Positions 27,105 to 35,487 of a stretch of 64,000 nucleotides of DNA are shown here, in pieces. The translations under genes and the position numbers were made by a program. Source of the DNA: Hydrogenovibrio marinus (lineage in GTDB: Bacteria; Pseudomonadota; Gammaproteobacteria; Thiomicrospirales; Thiomicrospiraceae); NCBI RefSeq assembly GCF_013340845.1, contig NZ_AP020335.1:2046001-2110000 (forward strand), written 5' to 3'. How positions within the stretch are numbered: position 1 is the first letter of the stretch; each line of letters opens with the position of its first letter. The notes beneath the pieces are model-generated. The model was not told the DNA's origin and searched no databases. It saw only the letters and a program-made list of their open reading frames with translations.

Positions 27105-27572
27105 TCAAAGGTAAGCACCCGAAACACCTATAAAGGCTTCCAAGATTCCTAACCAAAGATTTGTCACGATAATTGGACGCATTTTGGTATTAAGCACCTT
27201 ACCTGCCTCGGCAAAATTCTCTTCCTCGACGTATTTTTTAAAACGTTTGAAAAATACGAAATACAACCAGGCAAACAGAATAATCATTATCCAGCCAATC
27301 ACTTCCATTGCGACGACATAAAGCTGCGTGCTATTAAAGCCGCCCAATCTTAAAATCCAATCTGCATAGCCAGAGACAATCAATACAAAGATAAATCCCC
27401 AAACCCAAGGGAAGAATTTATTGAAAATCCCCAAGAACATCGTCAATCGTTGAGACGGCTCCAACTGCATCGCCACCGGACGAAACACCTTATAAACTAA
27501 AAAAATACCGCCAACCCACAAAATGGCTGCAAGCAAATGCGCGAAACTGGCCAAACTATATAGAAATTGCAT
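27105..27572 (-). CDS. CopD-like four-helix inner-membrane protein
   Basis: A 155-residue membrane protein with four predicted TM helices (about 5-25, 50-72, 82-105 and 128-150 from the chosen start). The first helix contains FAHLLAAILWVGGIF, a His-Trp-Gly pattern shared with CopD and related heme or copper membrane proteins. A longer frame reaches back to 27635, but those 21 residues are polar and lack a membrane character. The ATG at 27570-27572 gives the family-like start MQFLYSLASFAHLLAA. Function is unproven. It converges with purD and is divergent from the ComFB-like gene. Confidence 0.65.
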   Translation of the reverse strand: MQFLYSLASFAHLLAAILWVGGIFLVYKVFRPVAMQLEPSQRLTMFLGIFNKFFPWVWGFIFVLIVSGYADWILRLGGFNSTQLYVVAMEVIGWIMIILFAWLYFVFFKRFKKYVEEENFAEAGKVLNTKMRPIIVTNLWLGILEAFIGVSGAYL

Positions 27573-27798
27573 GATGTACGTCTCGTTCAAAACAGTGTTG
27601 AAATCAGTGGCATCGCATTCGCCACTTGTTGGCATTGATTATCATCACTTACCAGGCAAGAAGCAAGCTATCGCCTCAATTTACAATTAGACCAAGACGC
27701 TTTTCACTTATATTGGATAAATCCCTTCCTTAGCTTGCAAAAATTCATTATGATGTTTTGAAAAACAATGCATGTAATCTATGCCACTGGAGGTTTCG

Positions 27799-28071
27799 AT
27801 GTCTGATTTGGAAAGTGTTCACAACTTTTATGAAAAAAAAGTATTCGACGAAATCAACGATAATTATCTAAAATCCGGCCTGACTGAAAACCAATTGGCC
27901 GATATGGCTTGCATCGCTCTCAACCGCATTCCGCCCAAATATATTCGCTACGATATTGATATGTCTTTTTACATGTCCGGGCAAGAGCATCATGAAGTCG
28001 AAGAACGCGTAAAACAAGCCGTCAAAAAAGCTTACAAAAAAATCAAAAAACTAGACGATGTCGAAGAATAA
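27799..28071 (+). CDS. ComFB-like small protein
   Basis: A 90-residue protein resembling the late-competence ComFB family. It has an N-terminal VHNFYEKKVFDEI helix and the hallmark ADMACIALNRIPPKYI. The Cys cluster that binds zinc in many ComFB proteins is missing; only one Cys remains. The start is fixed by GGAGG at 27789-27793, five nt before the ATG at 27799, rather than the in-frame ATG at 27781. Some cyanobacterial ComFB proteins are reported to bind a cyclic dinucleotide. Here the gene ends 11 nt before cbbR, so the two are very likely cotranscribed, an intriguing link to carbon-fixation control. Confidence 0.7.
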   Translation: MSDLESVHNFYEKKVFDEINDNYLKSGLTENQLADMACIALNRIPPKYIRYDIDMSFYMSGQEHHEVEERVKQAVKKAYKKIKKLDDVEE

Positions 28072-28082
28072 GCTCATTCACT

Positions 28083-29027
28083 ATGCCTGAAAAAATTGCT
28101 CAGCTTGCACGAAACGCCACCCTAAGACAACTTCAGGTTTTTGAGTGTATCGCCAACAATCAAAGCTTTTCAAAAGCTGCTGAGCAACTCCACCTGACAC
28201 AACCGACGGTGTCCATGCAGGTGAAGAAGCTGTCTGATATCCTCGAAGTTCCCCTATTCGAACAAATAGGTCGTAAAGTCTATCTTACTGAAGCTGGCAA
28301 AATTCTTTACGATGCTTGTCGCGTGATTTTGTCGCAACTATCGACTGTTGAACAAAAGATAAACCATCTCAAAGGTTTCTCCGGCGGTAGCGTTAAAATG
28401 TCTGTTATATCAACGGCTCAATACTTCGTACCGGAAGTCATTCATAAATTCTCACAAGCCTACCCTGATGTCACCGTATTAATGCGTGTTGGCAACAAAG
28501 AAAACCTGTTGGAAAGACTCAATGAGAACAAAGACGACTTCTACCTTTTGGGTCAACCGCCTGAAGACCTGAACGTGAACTCATCGCGAATTGCACTAAA
28601 CCCTCTTGCTTTTGTCGCCAATAGCAGTCATCCCTTGGTTGGCAAGAAATTACGTATTCAAGATTTGACCGATGAAGCGCTGCTTATGAGAGAAACGGGA
28701 TCAGGTATCCGCGCGCAAATCGACAACGTCTTTAAACAATTCGACTTTCAACCTAAAGTGAAAATGGTGTTAGGCGGAAATGAAGCGATTCGTTTAGGGC
28801 TATTGCAAAACCTAGGTATTACTGTTGCTTCCATTCCAACACTCATGAAAGAAATCGAAACCGGCGAAATCTCAATTCTCAATGTCAAAGGTTTCCCCAT
28901 CAACCGTCACTGGTACCTAACTTACCCGAAAGGTAAAGATCTATCTATTGCCGCTGAAAAGATGATCGAACTTCTCAAAGTTGAAGGTCAAAAAATGAGC
29001 GACAAGGCTTTTGGCCTGTTTTCTTAA
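28083..29027 (+). CDS. cbbR: LysR-type regulator of the Calvin cycle genes
   Basis: A 314-residue LysR-family activator. The N-terminal winged helix has LRQLQVFECIANNQSFSKAA and HLTQPTVSMQVKKL; the C-terminal effector domain begins near residue 95. Identification as CbbR rests on its position directly upstream of cbbM and on sequence similarity to RuBisCO-linked LysR proteins (TLRQLQVFE start). Unusually, it points the same way as cbbM instead of being divergent. A 202-nt gap with a TNA-N7-TNA site follows. The ribosome site is weak, so translation may depend on the ComFB-like gene 11 nt upstream. Confidence 0.85.
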   Translation: MPEKIAQLARNATLRQLQVFECIANNQSFSKAAEQLHLTQPTVSMQVKKLSDILEVPLFEQIGRKVYLTEAGKILYDACRVILSQLSTVEQKINHLKGFSGGSVKMSVISTAQYFVPEVIHKFSQAYPDVTVLMRVGNKENLLERLNENKDDFYLLGQPPEDLNVNSSRIALNPLAFVANSSHPLVGKKLRIQDLTDEALLMRETGSGIRAQIDNVFKQFDFQPKVKMVLGGNEAIRLGLLQNLGITVASIPTLMKEIETGEISILNVKGFPINRHWYLTYPKGKDLSIAAEKMIELLKVEGQKMSDKAFGLFS

Positions 29028-29050
29028 TATAAGTCTACGTCTATACTAAT

Positions 29051-29128
29051 AATCAAAATTATTGATTTTAACTTATCCTTTCTGTTCCTTATAATGGCAC
29101 TTCAAATTTCGGGATTGATTCGAAATTT
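29051..29128 (+). promoter_or_regulatory. cbbM promoter with CbbR-type site and leader hairpin
   Basis: AATCAA-N5-TTGATT (29051-29067) contains TCA-N7-TGA at 29053-29065, which fits the TNA-N7-TNA pattern known for CbbR. It overlaps a -35-like TTTAAC (29067-29072), 17 nt before a perfect -10 TATAAT (29090-29095). Transcription would begin near 29102. A perfect inverted repeat, AAATTTCG / CGAAATTT (29104-29128), then falls at the very 5' end of a ~128-nt leader, where a hairpin could stabilise the mRNA. Confidence 0.55.
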
Positions 29129-29229
29129 ACCTAATTCTCCTTTGGAATCAAATAGGTAACACCGAATCAATAAAAAAAACGGGCCTGTTGACCTTTGTGA
29201 TCACCGCCCAAACATGAGAGGTAAGAAAA

Positions 29230-30630
29230 ATGGATCAGTCTAATCGTTACGCTGACTTAACTCTAACTGAAGAGAAATTGGTTGCTGATGGTAACCACCT
29301 TCTAGTTGCATACCGTCTAAAACCTGCTGCTGGTTATGGTTTCCTTGAAGTTGCTGCTCACGTTGCTGCTGAGTCTTCAACTGGTACTAACGTAGAAGTT
29401 TCTACAACTGATGACTTCACTCGTGGTGTTGATGCATTGGTTTATGAAATCGACGAAGCTGCGTTTGGTGACAAAGGTGGTCTGATGAAGATCGCTTACC
29501 CTGTTGACCTATTTGACCCTAACCTAATCGACGGTCACTACAATGTTTCTCACATGTGGTCTTTGATTCTTGGTAACAACCAAGGTATGGGTGACCACGA
29601 AGGTCTACGTATGTTGGACTTCTTGGTTCCTGAGAAAATGGTTAAACGTTTCGACGGCCCAGCAACTGACATCTCTGACCTATGGAAAGTTCTAGGTCGT
29701 CCAGAAGTTGACGGTGGTTACATCGCTGGTACAATCATCAAGCCAAAACTAGGTCTACGTCCAGAGCCATTCGCGAAAGCATGTTATGACTTCTGGTTGG
29801 GTGGTGACTTCATCAAGAACGATGAACCACAAGCTAACCAAAACTTCTGCCCAATGGAAGTTGTTATTCCTAAAGTTGCAGAAGCTATGGATCGTGCTCA
29901 ACAAGCGACTGGTCAAGCAAAACTTTTCTCTGCCAACGTAACTGCTGACTTCCACGAAGAAATGATCAAGCGTGGTGAGTACGTTCTTGGTGAATTCGCT
30001 AAGTACGGTAACGAAAAGCACGTTGCATTCCTAGTTGACGGTTTCGTAACTGGTCCTGCTGGTGTAACAACTTCACGTCGTGCTTTCCCTGATACTTACC
30101 TTCACTTCCACCGTGCAGGTCATGGTGCGGTAACTTCTTATAAGTCACCAATGGGTATGGATCCACTATGCTACATGAAGCTTGCTCGTTTGATGGGTGC
30201 TTCTGGTATCCACACTGGTACTATGGGTTACGGTAAAATGGAAGGTCACAATGATGAGCGCGTACTAGCTTACATGCTTGAGCGTGATGAGTGTCAAGGA
30301 CCTTACTTCTATCAGAAGTGGTACGGCATGAAACCTACTACTCCAATCATCTCTGGTGGTATGAACGCTCTACGTCTTCCAGGTTTCTTCGAAAACCTAG
30401 GTCACGGTAACGTTATCAACACTTGTGGTGGTGGTTCATTCGGTCACATCGATTCTCCTGCAGCTGGTGGTATCTCACTAGGCCAAGCTTATGACTGCTG
30501 GAAAACTGGTGCAGACCCAATCGAATACGCGAAAGAGCACCCAGAATTCGCTCGCGCATTCGAATCTTTCCCTGGTGATGCAGACAAAATCTTCCCAGGC
30601 TGGAGAGAAAAATTGGGTGTACATAAATAA
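29230..30630 (+). CDS. cbbM: Form II ribulose-1,5-bisphosphate carboxylase/oxygenase
   Basis: A 466-residue form II RuBisCO that fixes CO2 onto ribulose-1,5-bisphosphate. Active-site residues are visible: K171 in [10 protein letters not shown] and the carbamylated K196 in [10 protein letters not shown] (equivalent to R. rubrum K166 and K191, a constant offset of 5). HFHRAGHGA and the glycine-rich phosphate loops [12 protein letters not shown] and [10 protein letters not shown] are also visible. There is no small-subunit gene in the window, as expected for form II. Codon use is strongly biased (GGT, CGT, AAC, GTT), indicating high expression. An AGGTAAGAAAA ribosome site precedes the ATG. A terminator follows before cbbQ. 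Confidence 0.98.
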   Translation: MDQSNRYADLTLTEEKLVADGNHLLVAYRLKPAAGYGFLEVAAHVAAESSTGTNVEVSTTDDFTRGVDALVYEIDEAAFGDKGGLMKIAYPVDLFDPNLIDGHYNVSHMWSLILGNNQGMGDHEGLRMLDFLVPEKMVKRFDGPATDISDLWKVLGRPEVDGGYIAGTIIKPKLGLRPEPFAKACYDFWLGGDFIKNDEPQANQNFCPMEVVIPKVAEAMDRAQQATGQAKLFSANVTADFHEEMIKRGEYVLGEFAKYGNEKHVAFLVDGFVTGPAGVTTSRRAFPDTYLHFHRAGHGAVTSYKSPMGMDPLCYMKLARLMGASGIHTGTMGYGKMEGHNDERVLAYMLERDECQGPYFYQKWYGMKPTTPIISGGMNALRLPGFFENLGHGNVINTCGGGSFGHIDSPAAGGISLGQAYDCWKTGADPIEYAKEHPEFARAFESFPGDADKIFPGWREKLGVHK

Positions 30631-30664
30631 TCCATTCCGCAGGGAAGAATTATTTAACACTCAA

Positions 30665-30693
30665 AAAACCTCTGCTTCGGCAGGGGTTTTTTT
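30665..30693 (+). terminator. Terminator between cbbM and cbbQ
   Basis: Stem AACCTCTGC / GCAGGGGTT closed by a UUCG tetraloop and followed by seven T. A weaker hairpin overlaps the cbbM stop codon just upstream (about 30625-30655). Confidence 0.9.
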
Positions 30694-30726
30694 AACCTTC
30701 CAAACAAAAACCTACTGATTTTAAAG

Positions 30727-30771
30727 GTTATTTGGGTCTGTCATCTTCTGAAGATAACAAGCCTAAATAAC
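30727..30771 (+). other. Nested stem-loop in the cbbM-cbbQ spacer
   Basis: Outer arms GTTATTTGGG and CCTAAATAAC (one mismatch) enclose a perfect inner hairpin ATCTTC-T-GAAGAT (30743-30755). There is no T-run, so it is not a terminator. It may be an RNA processing or regulatory element ahead of cbbQ. Confidence 0.5.
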
Positions 30772-30854
30772 TTTATAAACCACGATCAAGTACGGCTTGA
30801 AGAACATAGCTAGCCGTTCGAATTTATCAACCATAAATGTTACGGGGAACAAAT

Positions 30855-31655
30855 ATGGACATTTCACAATACAAAATTGATAACGAACCTTTTTACGATG
30901 CTCAATCCAACGAAGTCGAGCTATATGAAGCCGCTTATGCGCAAAGACTACCTGTCATGGTTAAAGGCCCGACTGGTTGTGGTAAATCTCGTTTTGTCGA
31001 ACATATGGCATGGAAACTTGGCAAGCCAATCATCACAGTATCCTGTAACGAAGACATTACCGCTTCTGACTTGGTAGGTCGTTACTTGTTGGATGCCAAC
31101 GGTACGCGCTGGGTTGATGGCCCTCTAACCCTTGCTGCTCGCTATGGCGCAATCTGCTACTTGGATGAAATCGTTGAAGCGCGTCAAGATACGATGGTTG
31201 TTATCCATGCGTTGACTGACCACCGCCGTGAGCTTTCTTTGGACAAAAAAGGCGAGCTAATCAAAGCACACCCTGACTTCCAATTGGTTATTTCCTACAA
31301 CCCTGGCTACCAATCTTTAATGAAAGATCTAAAGCAATCGACTAAACAACGTTTCTGCGCTTTGGACTTTGACTATGCAGCGCCTGATGTTGAAGCCCAT
31401 ATCTTGCAAAAAGAAGGTCAAGTCGATGCAGATGTCGCTAAAAAATTGGTGCAAATCGGTGAAGCTGCTCGTAACCTTAAAGGTCATGGTTTGGATGAAG
31501 GGATTTCAACTCGTTTGATGGTCTATGCAGCTATGCTGATCAACCAAGGTATTACGCCTGTTGAGGCTTGTAAAATGGCTTTGGTTCGCCCAATCACTGA
31601 TGATGCAGATATTCGTCAAACACTAGACAACACTATTGAGATGATTTTCGGCTAA
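30855..31655 (+). CDS. cbbQ: CbbQ, AAA+ ATPase of the RuBisCO activase pair
   Basis: A 266-residue MoxR-type AAA+ protein. With CbbO it remodels inhibited RuBisCO, removing bound sugar phosphates. Walker A GPTGCGKS is at 38-45, Walker B is in ICYLDEIVEA, and the sensor stretch LVISYNPGYQ is clear. GGGGA six nt before the ATG at 30855 decides the start over the in-frame ATG at 30837, and gives the usual CbbQ length. It follows cbbM, beyond a terminator and hairpin, so it is probably made at a lower level than the RuBisCO itself. Confidence 0.95.
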   Translation: MDISQYKIDNEPFYDAQSNEVELYEAAYAQRLPVMVKGPTGCGKSRFVEHMAWKLGKPIITVSCNEDITASDLVGRYLLDANGTRWVDGPLTLAARYGAICYLDEIVEARQDTMVVIHALTDHRRELSLDKKGELIKAHPDFQLVISYNPGYQSLMKDLKQSTKQRFCALDFDYAAPDVEAHILQKEGQVDADVAKKLVQIGEAARNLKGHGLDEGISTRLMVYAAMLINQGITPVEACKMALVRPITDDADIRQTLDNTIEMIFG

Positions 31656-31660
31656 TCACC

Positions 31661-31772
31661 ATTTGAGAACAAGTTCTTTTGGCGCTGTGCGCATTGGCTT
31701 CGGTCGAGTGCAATTAGTTCACTCCCTCAGCCAGCTTGGCACAGCTTCCAAAATTGATTTGCCTCAATTTGA
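31661..31772. repeat. ~110-bp imperfect palindrome in the cbbQ-cbbO gap
   Basis: TTTTGGCGCTGTGC (from 31677) mirrors GCACAGCTTCCAAAA (to 31753). Outer flanks TTGAGAACAA and TTTGCCTCAA also partly mirror. The centre holds GAGTG / CACTC around a short loop. Layout is like the purH-purD palindrome, although the sequence differs. Confidence 0.55.
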
Positions 31773-31834
31773 TGATAATTCTTTCTAAATAAAAACAGAG
31801 AGAATATTTTTCAACTAAACGAGAGCGTTTAAGT

Positions 31835-34099
31835 ATGAATGAAGAATTATTTGCTGAATATCAAGAAAAGTTTACCTGTAAATTTCCAAAGGCGGTCGAG
31901 CTATTTCCCGACCTGATCGAAAATGCTGCTGCTAAGCTTTCACCACAGGGTGTTCAAGCTTATTTAGACGGCGCAAATTTCCTGTGCAAAATCGGTCAGG
32001 GTGTCGAGCCTGTTTTGGTGTTTATGGAAGTCATGCCGGATATCGCATCCCACTTCGGTCAGGGCACCAACAAAATGATTGCGGACTACGGCTACCTGCT
32101 AGCACGTAGTCCGAACAAAAAAGCTCTGATTCCTTTTTTGAATTCCTTAAGCACTGTTTGCCGCCGTATTGATACGGTTGAAGACCTTCAACATTATCTG
32201 GATATCATCGACGAATATGTCGACAAGACCCAAACAGTTATCCACGGACATCACTCTCTATATGAAAGTCCTGGAATGGTCGCATTGCTTGAGTCCATGC
32301 CACAGCTGATTTCTAAATTATGCCTGAACGGTATTCGCAACTTTATCGATTATGGTGCGCGAAATTACCTGAATGCACCTGAAGAACAGATAGCCTATTT
32401 CAAACTAGAATCACATGACGCCAAAAGCATTATTACCCGTGAGCGTAAAGGCACCACCTTTAAGGATGTTGAACGCCACATGGATATGCTGAAAGAATGT
32501 ATGTGGGATTGCGATTTGCCTTTCCAAACATTCGCCACAGCATTCGACCAATTGCGAAAACCTGTGCCTTACCTTGATGACACTTTGATTGCCATCCCAG
32601 ATGTGTATGACGAAGAGAACGGCATTTCCGGTATTGACCGCTATCGCGCAACCCTCGCACACATGATGGCACACCACAAATGGTCAACAAAATTAATGGC
32701 GGATAACTATGCCCCGCACATGCAGTTGTTTATCTCAATATTCGAAGACAGTCGTGTTGAGTATCTGGCAATACAAGAATACCCTGGTCTGAAAAAACTG
32801 TTCTTAGCACTTCACCCTTATCCGGAAAAAGGTGCTTGTGATGACACTAAACAGTCTTGTCTACGCTACCGTGCAACTCGTATGTCTCGCGCGCTTTTGG
32901 ATGAAAACTTTGACCCGGAAAATCCATTACTAGAAGAGTTCCGTCAACGTTTTCACAGACTCATGGCTGAAAAAGGTGAGAACTCGACCACTGCCGACAT
33001 GGCTGAGATTGGCATAGATTTCTATGTTAAATCCCGCAAGCAATCGTCAGATAGTATGCCAAGTGTGTTCTTTGACGATACTGAAATCTCTTATCGTGAC
33101 GATAATCGTTATATCTGGTTTTTCTATGAAGAGTACGATGAGCCGGATGAAATTCTTCCTAATGAATATGAGAACGAAGAAAAAGTTGTCGACAATGAAG
33201 GTGGCTTGCCACCACGTCATTACGATGAGTGGGACTATATTTCCGAAGGCTATCGTCCTGATTGGACAACCGTCTACGAGCGTCTTCACCCATCCGGAGA
33301 CGCAGGCAAAATTGACCGCTTAATGGAAAAACACAGTGACTTGGCCAATCGTTTGAAAAAGATGATTGAAATGCTGAAACCGCAAAACAAAAAACGTATT
33401 CGCTTCCAAGAAGAAGGTGAAGAGCTGGATCTGGATATTGCGTTGCGTTCAGTTATTGATTTCAAGAGTGGACAAGCACCTGATCCGCGCATCAACTACA
33501 GCCACACAACCGACAGCCGTAATATTGCCGTGATGTTGTTGGTAGATACGTCTCAATCACTGAATGAACGTAACCAGGAAACCGGACAAACCTTATTGGA
33601 GCTTTCCGAGGAAGCTTTAGCTATCACTTCTTGGACAGTCGAACAACTGGGTGACAAGTTTGCAATTGCCGGGTTCTGCTCAGATACACGCCATGAAGTG
33701 CGTTACCAGCACATCAAAGGCTATTCGGAAGGATACACCAGCGATGTCAAAGCACGTATTGCCGCGATGGAAGCGTCTTACTCAACTCGTATGGGCGCCG
33801 CCATGCGTCATGCTGCGCATTACCTAAGTGCTCAACAGGCTGAGAAAAAGTTGATGCTGATATTAACTGACGGTGAACCGGCAGATATTGACAGTAAAGA
33901 CCCGCAAACACTTATCCACGACACCCATAAGGCGGTGGAAGAACTCAAATCAGAAGGTATCTACTCTTACTGTATTACGCTTGATCCGAACGCTGATGAA
34001 TATGTCGAAACCATCTTCGGCAATCAATATACCGTCATTGATCAAGTGGAAAAATTGCCGGAGCAGCTGCCGCAAGTGTTTATGAAATTAACCCATTAA
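31835..34099 (+). CDS. cbbO: CbbO, von Willebrand A-domain partner of CbbQ
   Basis: A 754-residue cytoplasmic adaptor that docks the CbbQ hexamer onto RuBisCO. A long helical N-terminal half precedes an acidic, Tyr-rich linker (about 415-470, with many Asp/Glu). A C-terminal VWA domain starts near residue 560 and has an intact metal-ion site: D571-T-S573-Q-S575 (DxSxS), with later Thr and Asp in LTDGEPAD. It is expected to be cotranscribed with cbbQ despite the 179-nt palindrome-bearing spacer. A terminator follows. Confidence 0.94.
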   Translation: MNEELFAEYQEKFTCKFPKAVELFPDLIENAAAKLSPQGVQAYLDGANFLCKIGQGVEPVLVFMEVMPDIASHFGQGTNKMIADYGYLLARSPNKKALIPFLNSLSTVCRRIDTVEDLQHYLDIIDEYVDKTQTVIHGHHSLYESPGMVALLESMPQLISKLCLNGIRNFIDYGARNYLNAPEEQIAYFKLESHDAKSIITRERKGTTFKDVERHMDMLKECMWDCDLPFQTFATAFDQLRKPVPYLDDTLIAIPDVYDEENGISGIDRYRATLAHMMAHHKWSTKLMADNYAPHMQLFISIFEDSRVEYLAIQEYPGLKKLFLALHPYPEKGACDDTKQSCLRYRATRMSRALLDENFDPENPLLEEFRQRFHRLMAEKGENSTTADMAEIGIDFYVKSRKQSSDSMPSVFFDDTEISYRDDNRYIWFFYEEYDEPDEILPNEYENEEKVVDNEGGLPPRHYDEWDYISEGYRPDWTTVYERLHPSGDAGKIDRLMEKHSDLANRLKKMIEMLKPQNKKRIRFQEEGEELDLDIALRSVIDFKSGQAPDPRINYSHTTDSRNIAVMLLVDTSQSLNERNQETGQTLLELSEEALAITSWTVEQLGDKFAIAGFCSDTRHEVRYQHIKGYSEGYTSDVKARIAAMEASYSTRMGAAMRHAAHYLSAQQAEKKLMLILTDGEPADIDSKDPQTLIHDTHKAVEELKSEGIYSYCITLDPNADEYVETIFGNQYTVIDQVEKLPEQLPQVFMKLTH

Positions 34100-34139
34100 T
34101 TTCATCTATCCGCTATAATTACAGTCATAGACGAATCTC

Positions 34140-34164
34140 AATGCCCAAATCTTGGGCATTTTTT
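34140..34164 (+). terminator. Terminator after cbbO
   Basis: Stem AATGCCCAA / TTGGGCATT with an ATC loop and a T-run. A TTG-initiated extension of the carbonic anhydrase frame would start inside this stem, an argument against that start. Confidence 0.9.
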
Positions 34165-34196
34165 ATGCCTTTTTAAGACATATTATGGGGAAGAGA

Positions 34197-34862
34197 ATGT
34201 GCGAAAAATGTGATTGTAACTCGGCGATAGATCAACTTTTTGAAAACAACGAGGAATGGATAAAAGAAATGAACGCCGAGCGTCCCGGCTTTTTTTCAAG
34301 CCTTGTTGCTCAACAATCTCCTGAATATCTATGGATAGGTTGCTCAGATAGCCGAGTACCTGCAAACGAACTTGTAAAGATGGATCCCGGCACCATTTTC
34401 GTCCACCGGAACATTGCCAACCTTGTTAACTCCAGTGACATGAACGTATTGACCGTTATCCAATATGCCGTCGAAGTACTCAAAGTCAAACACATTATCG
34501 TCAATGGTCACTATGGTTGTGGTGGTGTTATGGCTGCCTTACAACAATCCAATCCCGATTTAATCGACCACTGGATTCGTCCCATTCGAAAGTACTACCA
34601 CCACAACAGAAAAGAGTTGGAAACCATTGGAGAAGAACAAGGCGAAAAAGCCAAGGTAAACCGCTTATGTGAAATAAACGTAGTTGAACAGGTTCGAAAT
34701 ATCGCCCATGTCCCTGCTGTTCGTCATGCTTGGGAAAAAGGCCAGGAACTGGCTATTCACGGTTTTATCTACGACATCAAAGATGGTCGTTTACATAACA
34801 TGAACGTCACCATCGATAATATCGAAAAAGCAGAAAAAGCCGTTCTTAGAGAACTTTGCTAA
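34197..34862 (+). CDS. Beta-class carbonic anhydrase with Cys-rich N-terminus
   Basis: A 221-residue zinc enzyme interconverting CO2 and bicarbonate. Ligands and catalytic residues are present: C49 and D51 with R53 in GCSDSRVPA, and H105 and C108 in GHYGCGGV. The stretch FVHRNIANLV is typical of the Can-type clade. The protein opens with MCEKCDCN, a CxxCxC cluster not found in E. coli Can; it could bind a metal or be redox-active. Start choice: GGGGA five nt before the ATG at 34197. Longer in-frame starts (TTG 34152, ATG 34185) are less likely. It lies after cbbO and has no signal peptide, so it is cytoplasmic. Confidence 0.93.
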   Translation: MCEKCDCNSAIDQLFENNEEWIKEMNAERPGFFSSLVAQQSPEYLWIGCSDSRVPANELVKMDPGTIFVHRNIANLVNSSDMNVLTVIQYAVEVLKVKHIIVNGHYGCGGVMAALQQSNPDLIDHWIRPIRKYYHHNRKELETIGEEQGEKAKVNRLCEINVVEQVRNIAHVPAVRHAWEKGQELAIHGFIYDIKDGRLHNMNVTIDNIEKAEKAVLRELC

Positions 34863-34872
34863 ATCTACCCTG

Positions 34873-34891
34873 CCCCAACCTGGCAGATTTT
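34873..34891 (+). repeat. Dispersed 19-bp motif after the carbonic anhydrase gene
   Basis: CCCCAACCTGGCAGATTTT, an exact consensus copy, lies 10 nt after the stop codon and between two convergent genes. Confidence 0.8.
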
Positions 34892-34900
34892 TATCGACAT

Positions 34901-35320
34901 CTAAGAGTTTTGACCTAGTAGGTAAGCAGCCTGAAGCGCTTGATGCATTTCCGAGCCTTTAACCAATGGCTCGGACAAATACTGTTCGGAAATCCTGCTC
35001 AATCCTTGGAACGATAGCTCCAGCTGCCAATCCTCTCTAAATCCATCAAAATCAAATAACTGATTTTCACCATCATAGAAATCAACCGCACGTCCGGTAG
35101 GGGACTCAAACACCATTTCCGAAACTTCCATCACTTCCAGCTCATAACCGTAAGGATTCATTCCGCTGGCTTCTGCCACCAAGCCATACAAGTCAGAAGA
35201 TTTATTTAGATTTCTACGTGCCCAATTCTCCAAATCTATTACCGCTGAAGGCTCGTGCAATTCTCCTCGAAAATGGAAGGGAACCTTTGCCACAATGCTT
35301 GCTTTCATCTTTCTATCCAT
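34901..35320 (-). CDS. Uncharacterised 139-residue protein
   Basis: I do not recognise this family. It is a soluble acidic protein with no signal peptide, membrane segment or Cys. An early KVPFHFRGE stretch and a DLENWARR helix precede a Glu-rich segment ELEVMEVSEMVFESP; the C-terminal half is helical. The lack of frame breaks and typical codon use suggest a real gene. A second ATG four codons in (35308) is an equal start candidate. It converges on the carbonic anhydrase gene, and a dispersed motif separates the two. Confidence 0.65.
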   Translation of the reverse strand: MDRKMKASIVAKVPFHFRGELHEPSAVIDLENWARRNLNKSSDLYGLVAEASGMNPYGYELEVMEVSEMVFESPTGRAVDFYDGENQLFDFDGFREDWQLELSFQGLSRISEQYLSEPLVKGSEMHQALQAAYLLGQNS

Positions 35321-35487
35321 CTCTTAATCTTATTGTTTAGTTAGGCTAACTCGCCAAGGTATTAAAACATGCTTATATCAGCGTTTTTTTAAATAACTTT
35401 AAACAATAACTCCATTGAAAATCATAATTTAGCTTATGTAAACCAACAAGCTATACTTGCTCTTTTAAAGCTAGTACAGACACAAAA

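Noticed and set aside
34152-34196. TTG-initiated extension of the carbonic anhydrase
   Set aside because: The TTG lies inside the cbbO terminator stem, and a GGGGA ribosome site properly serves the ATG at 34197.
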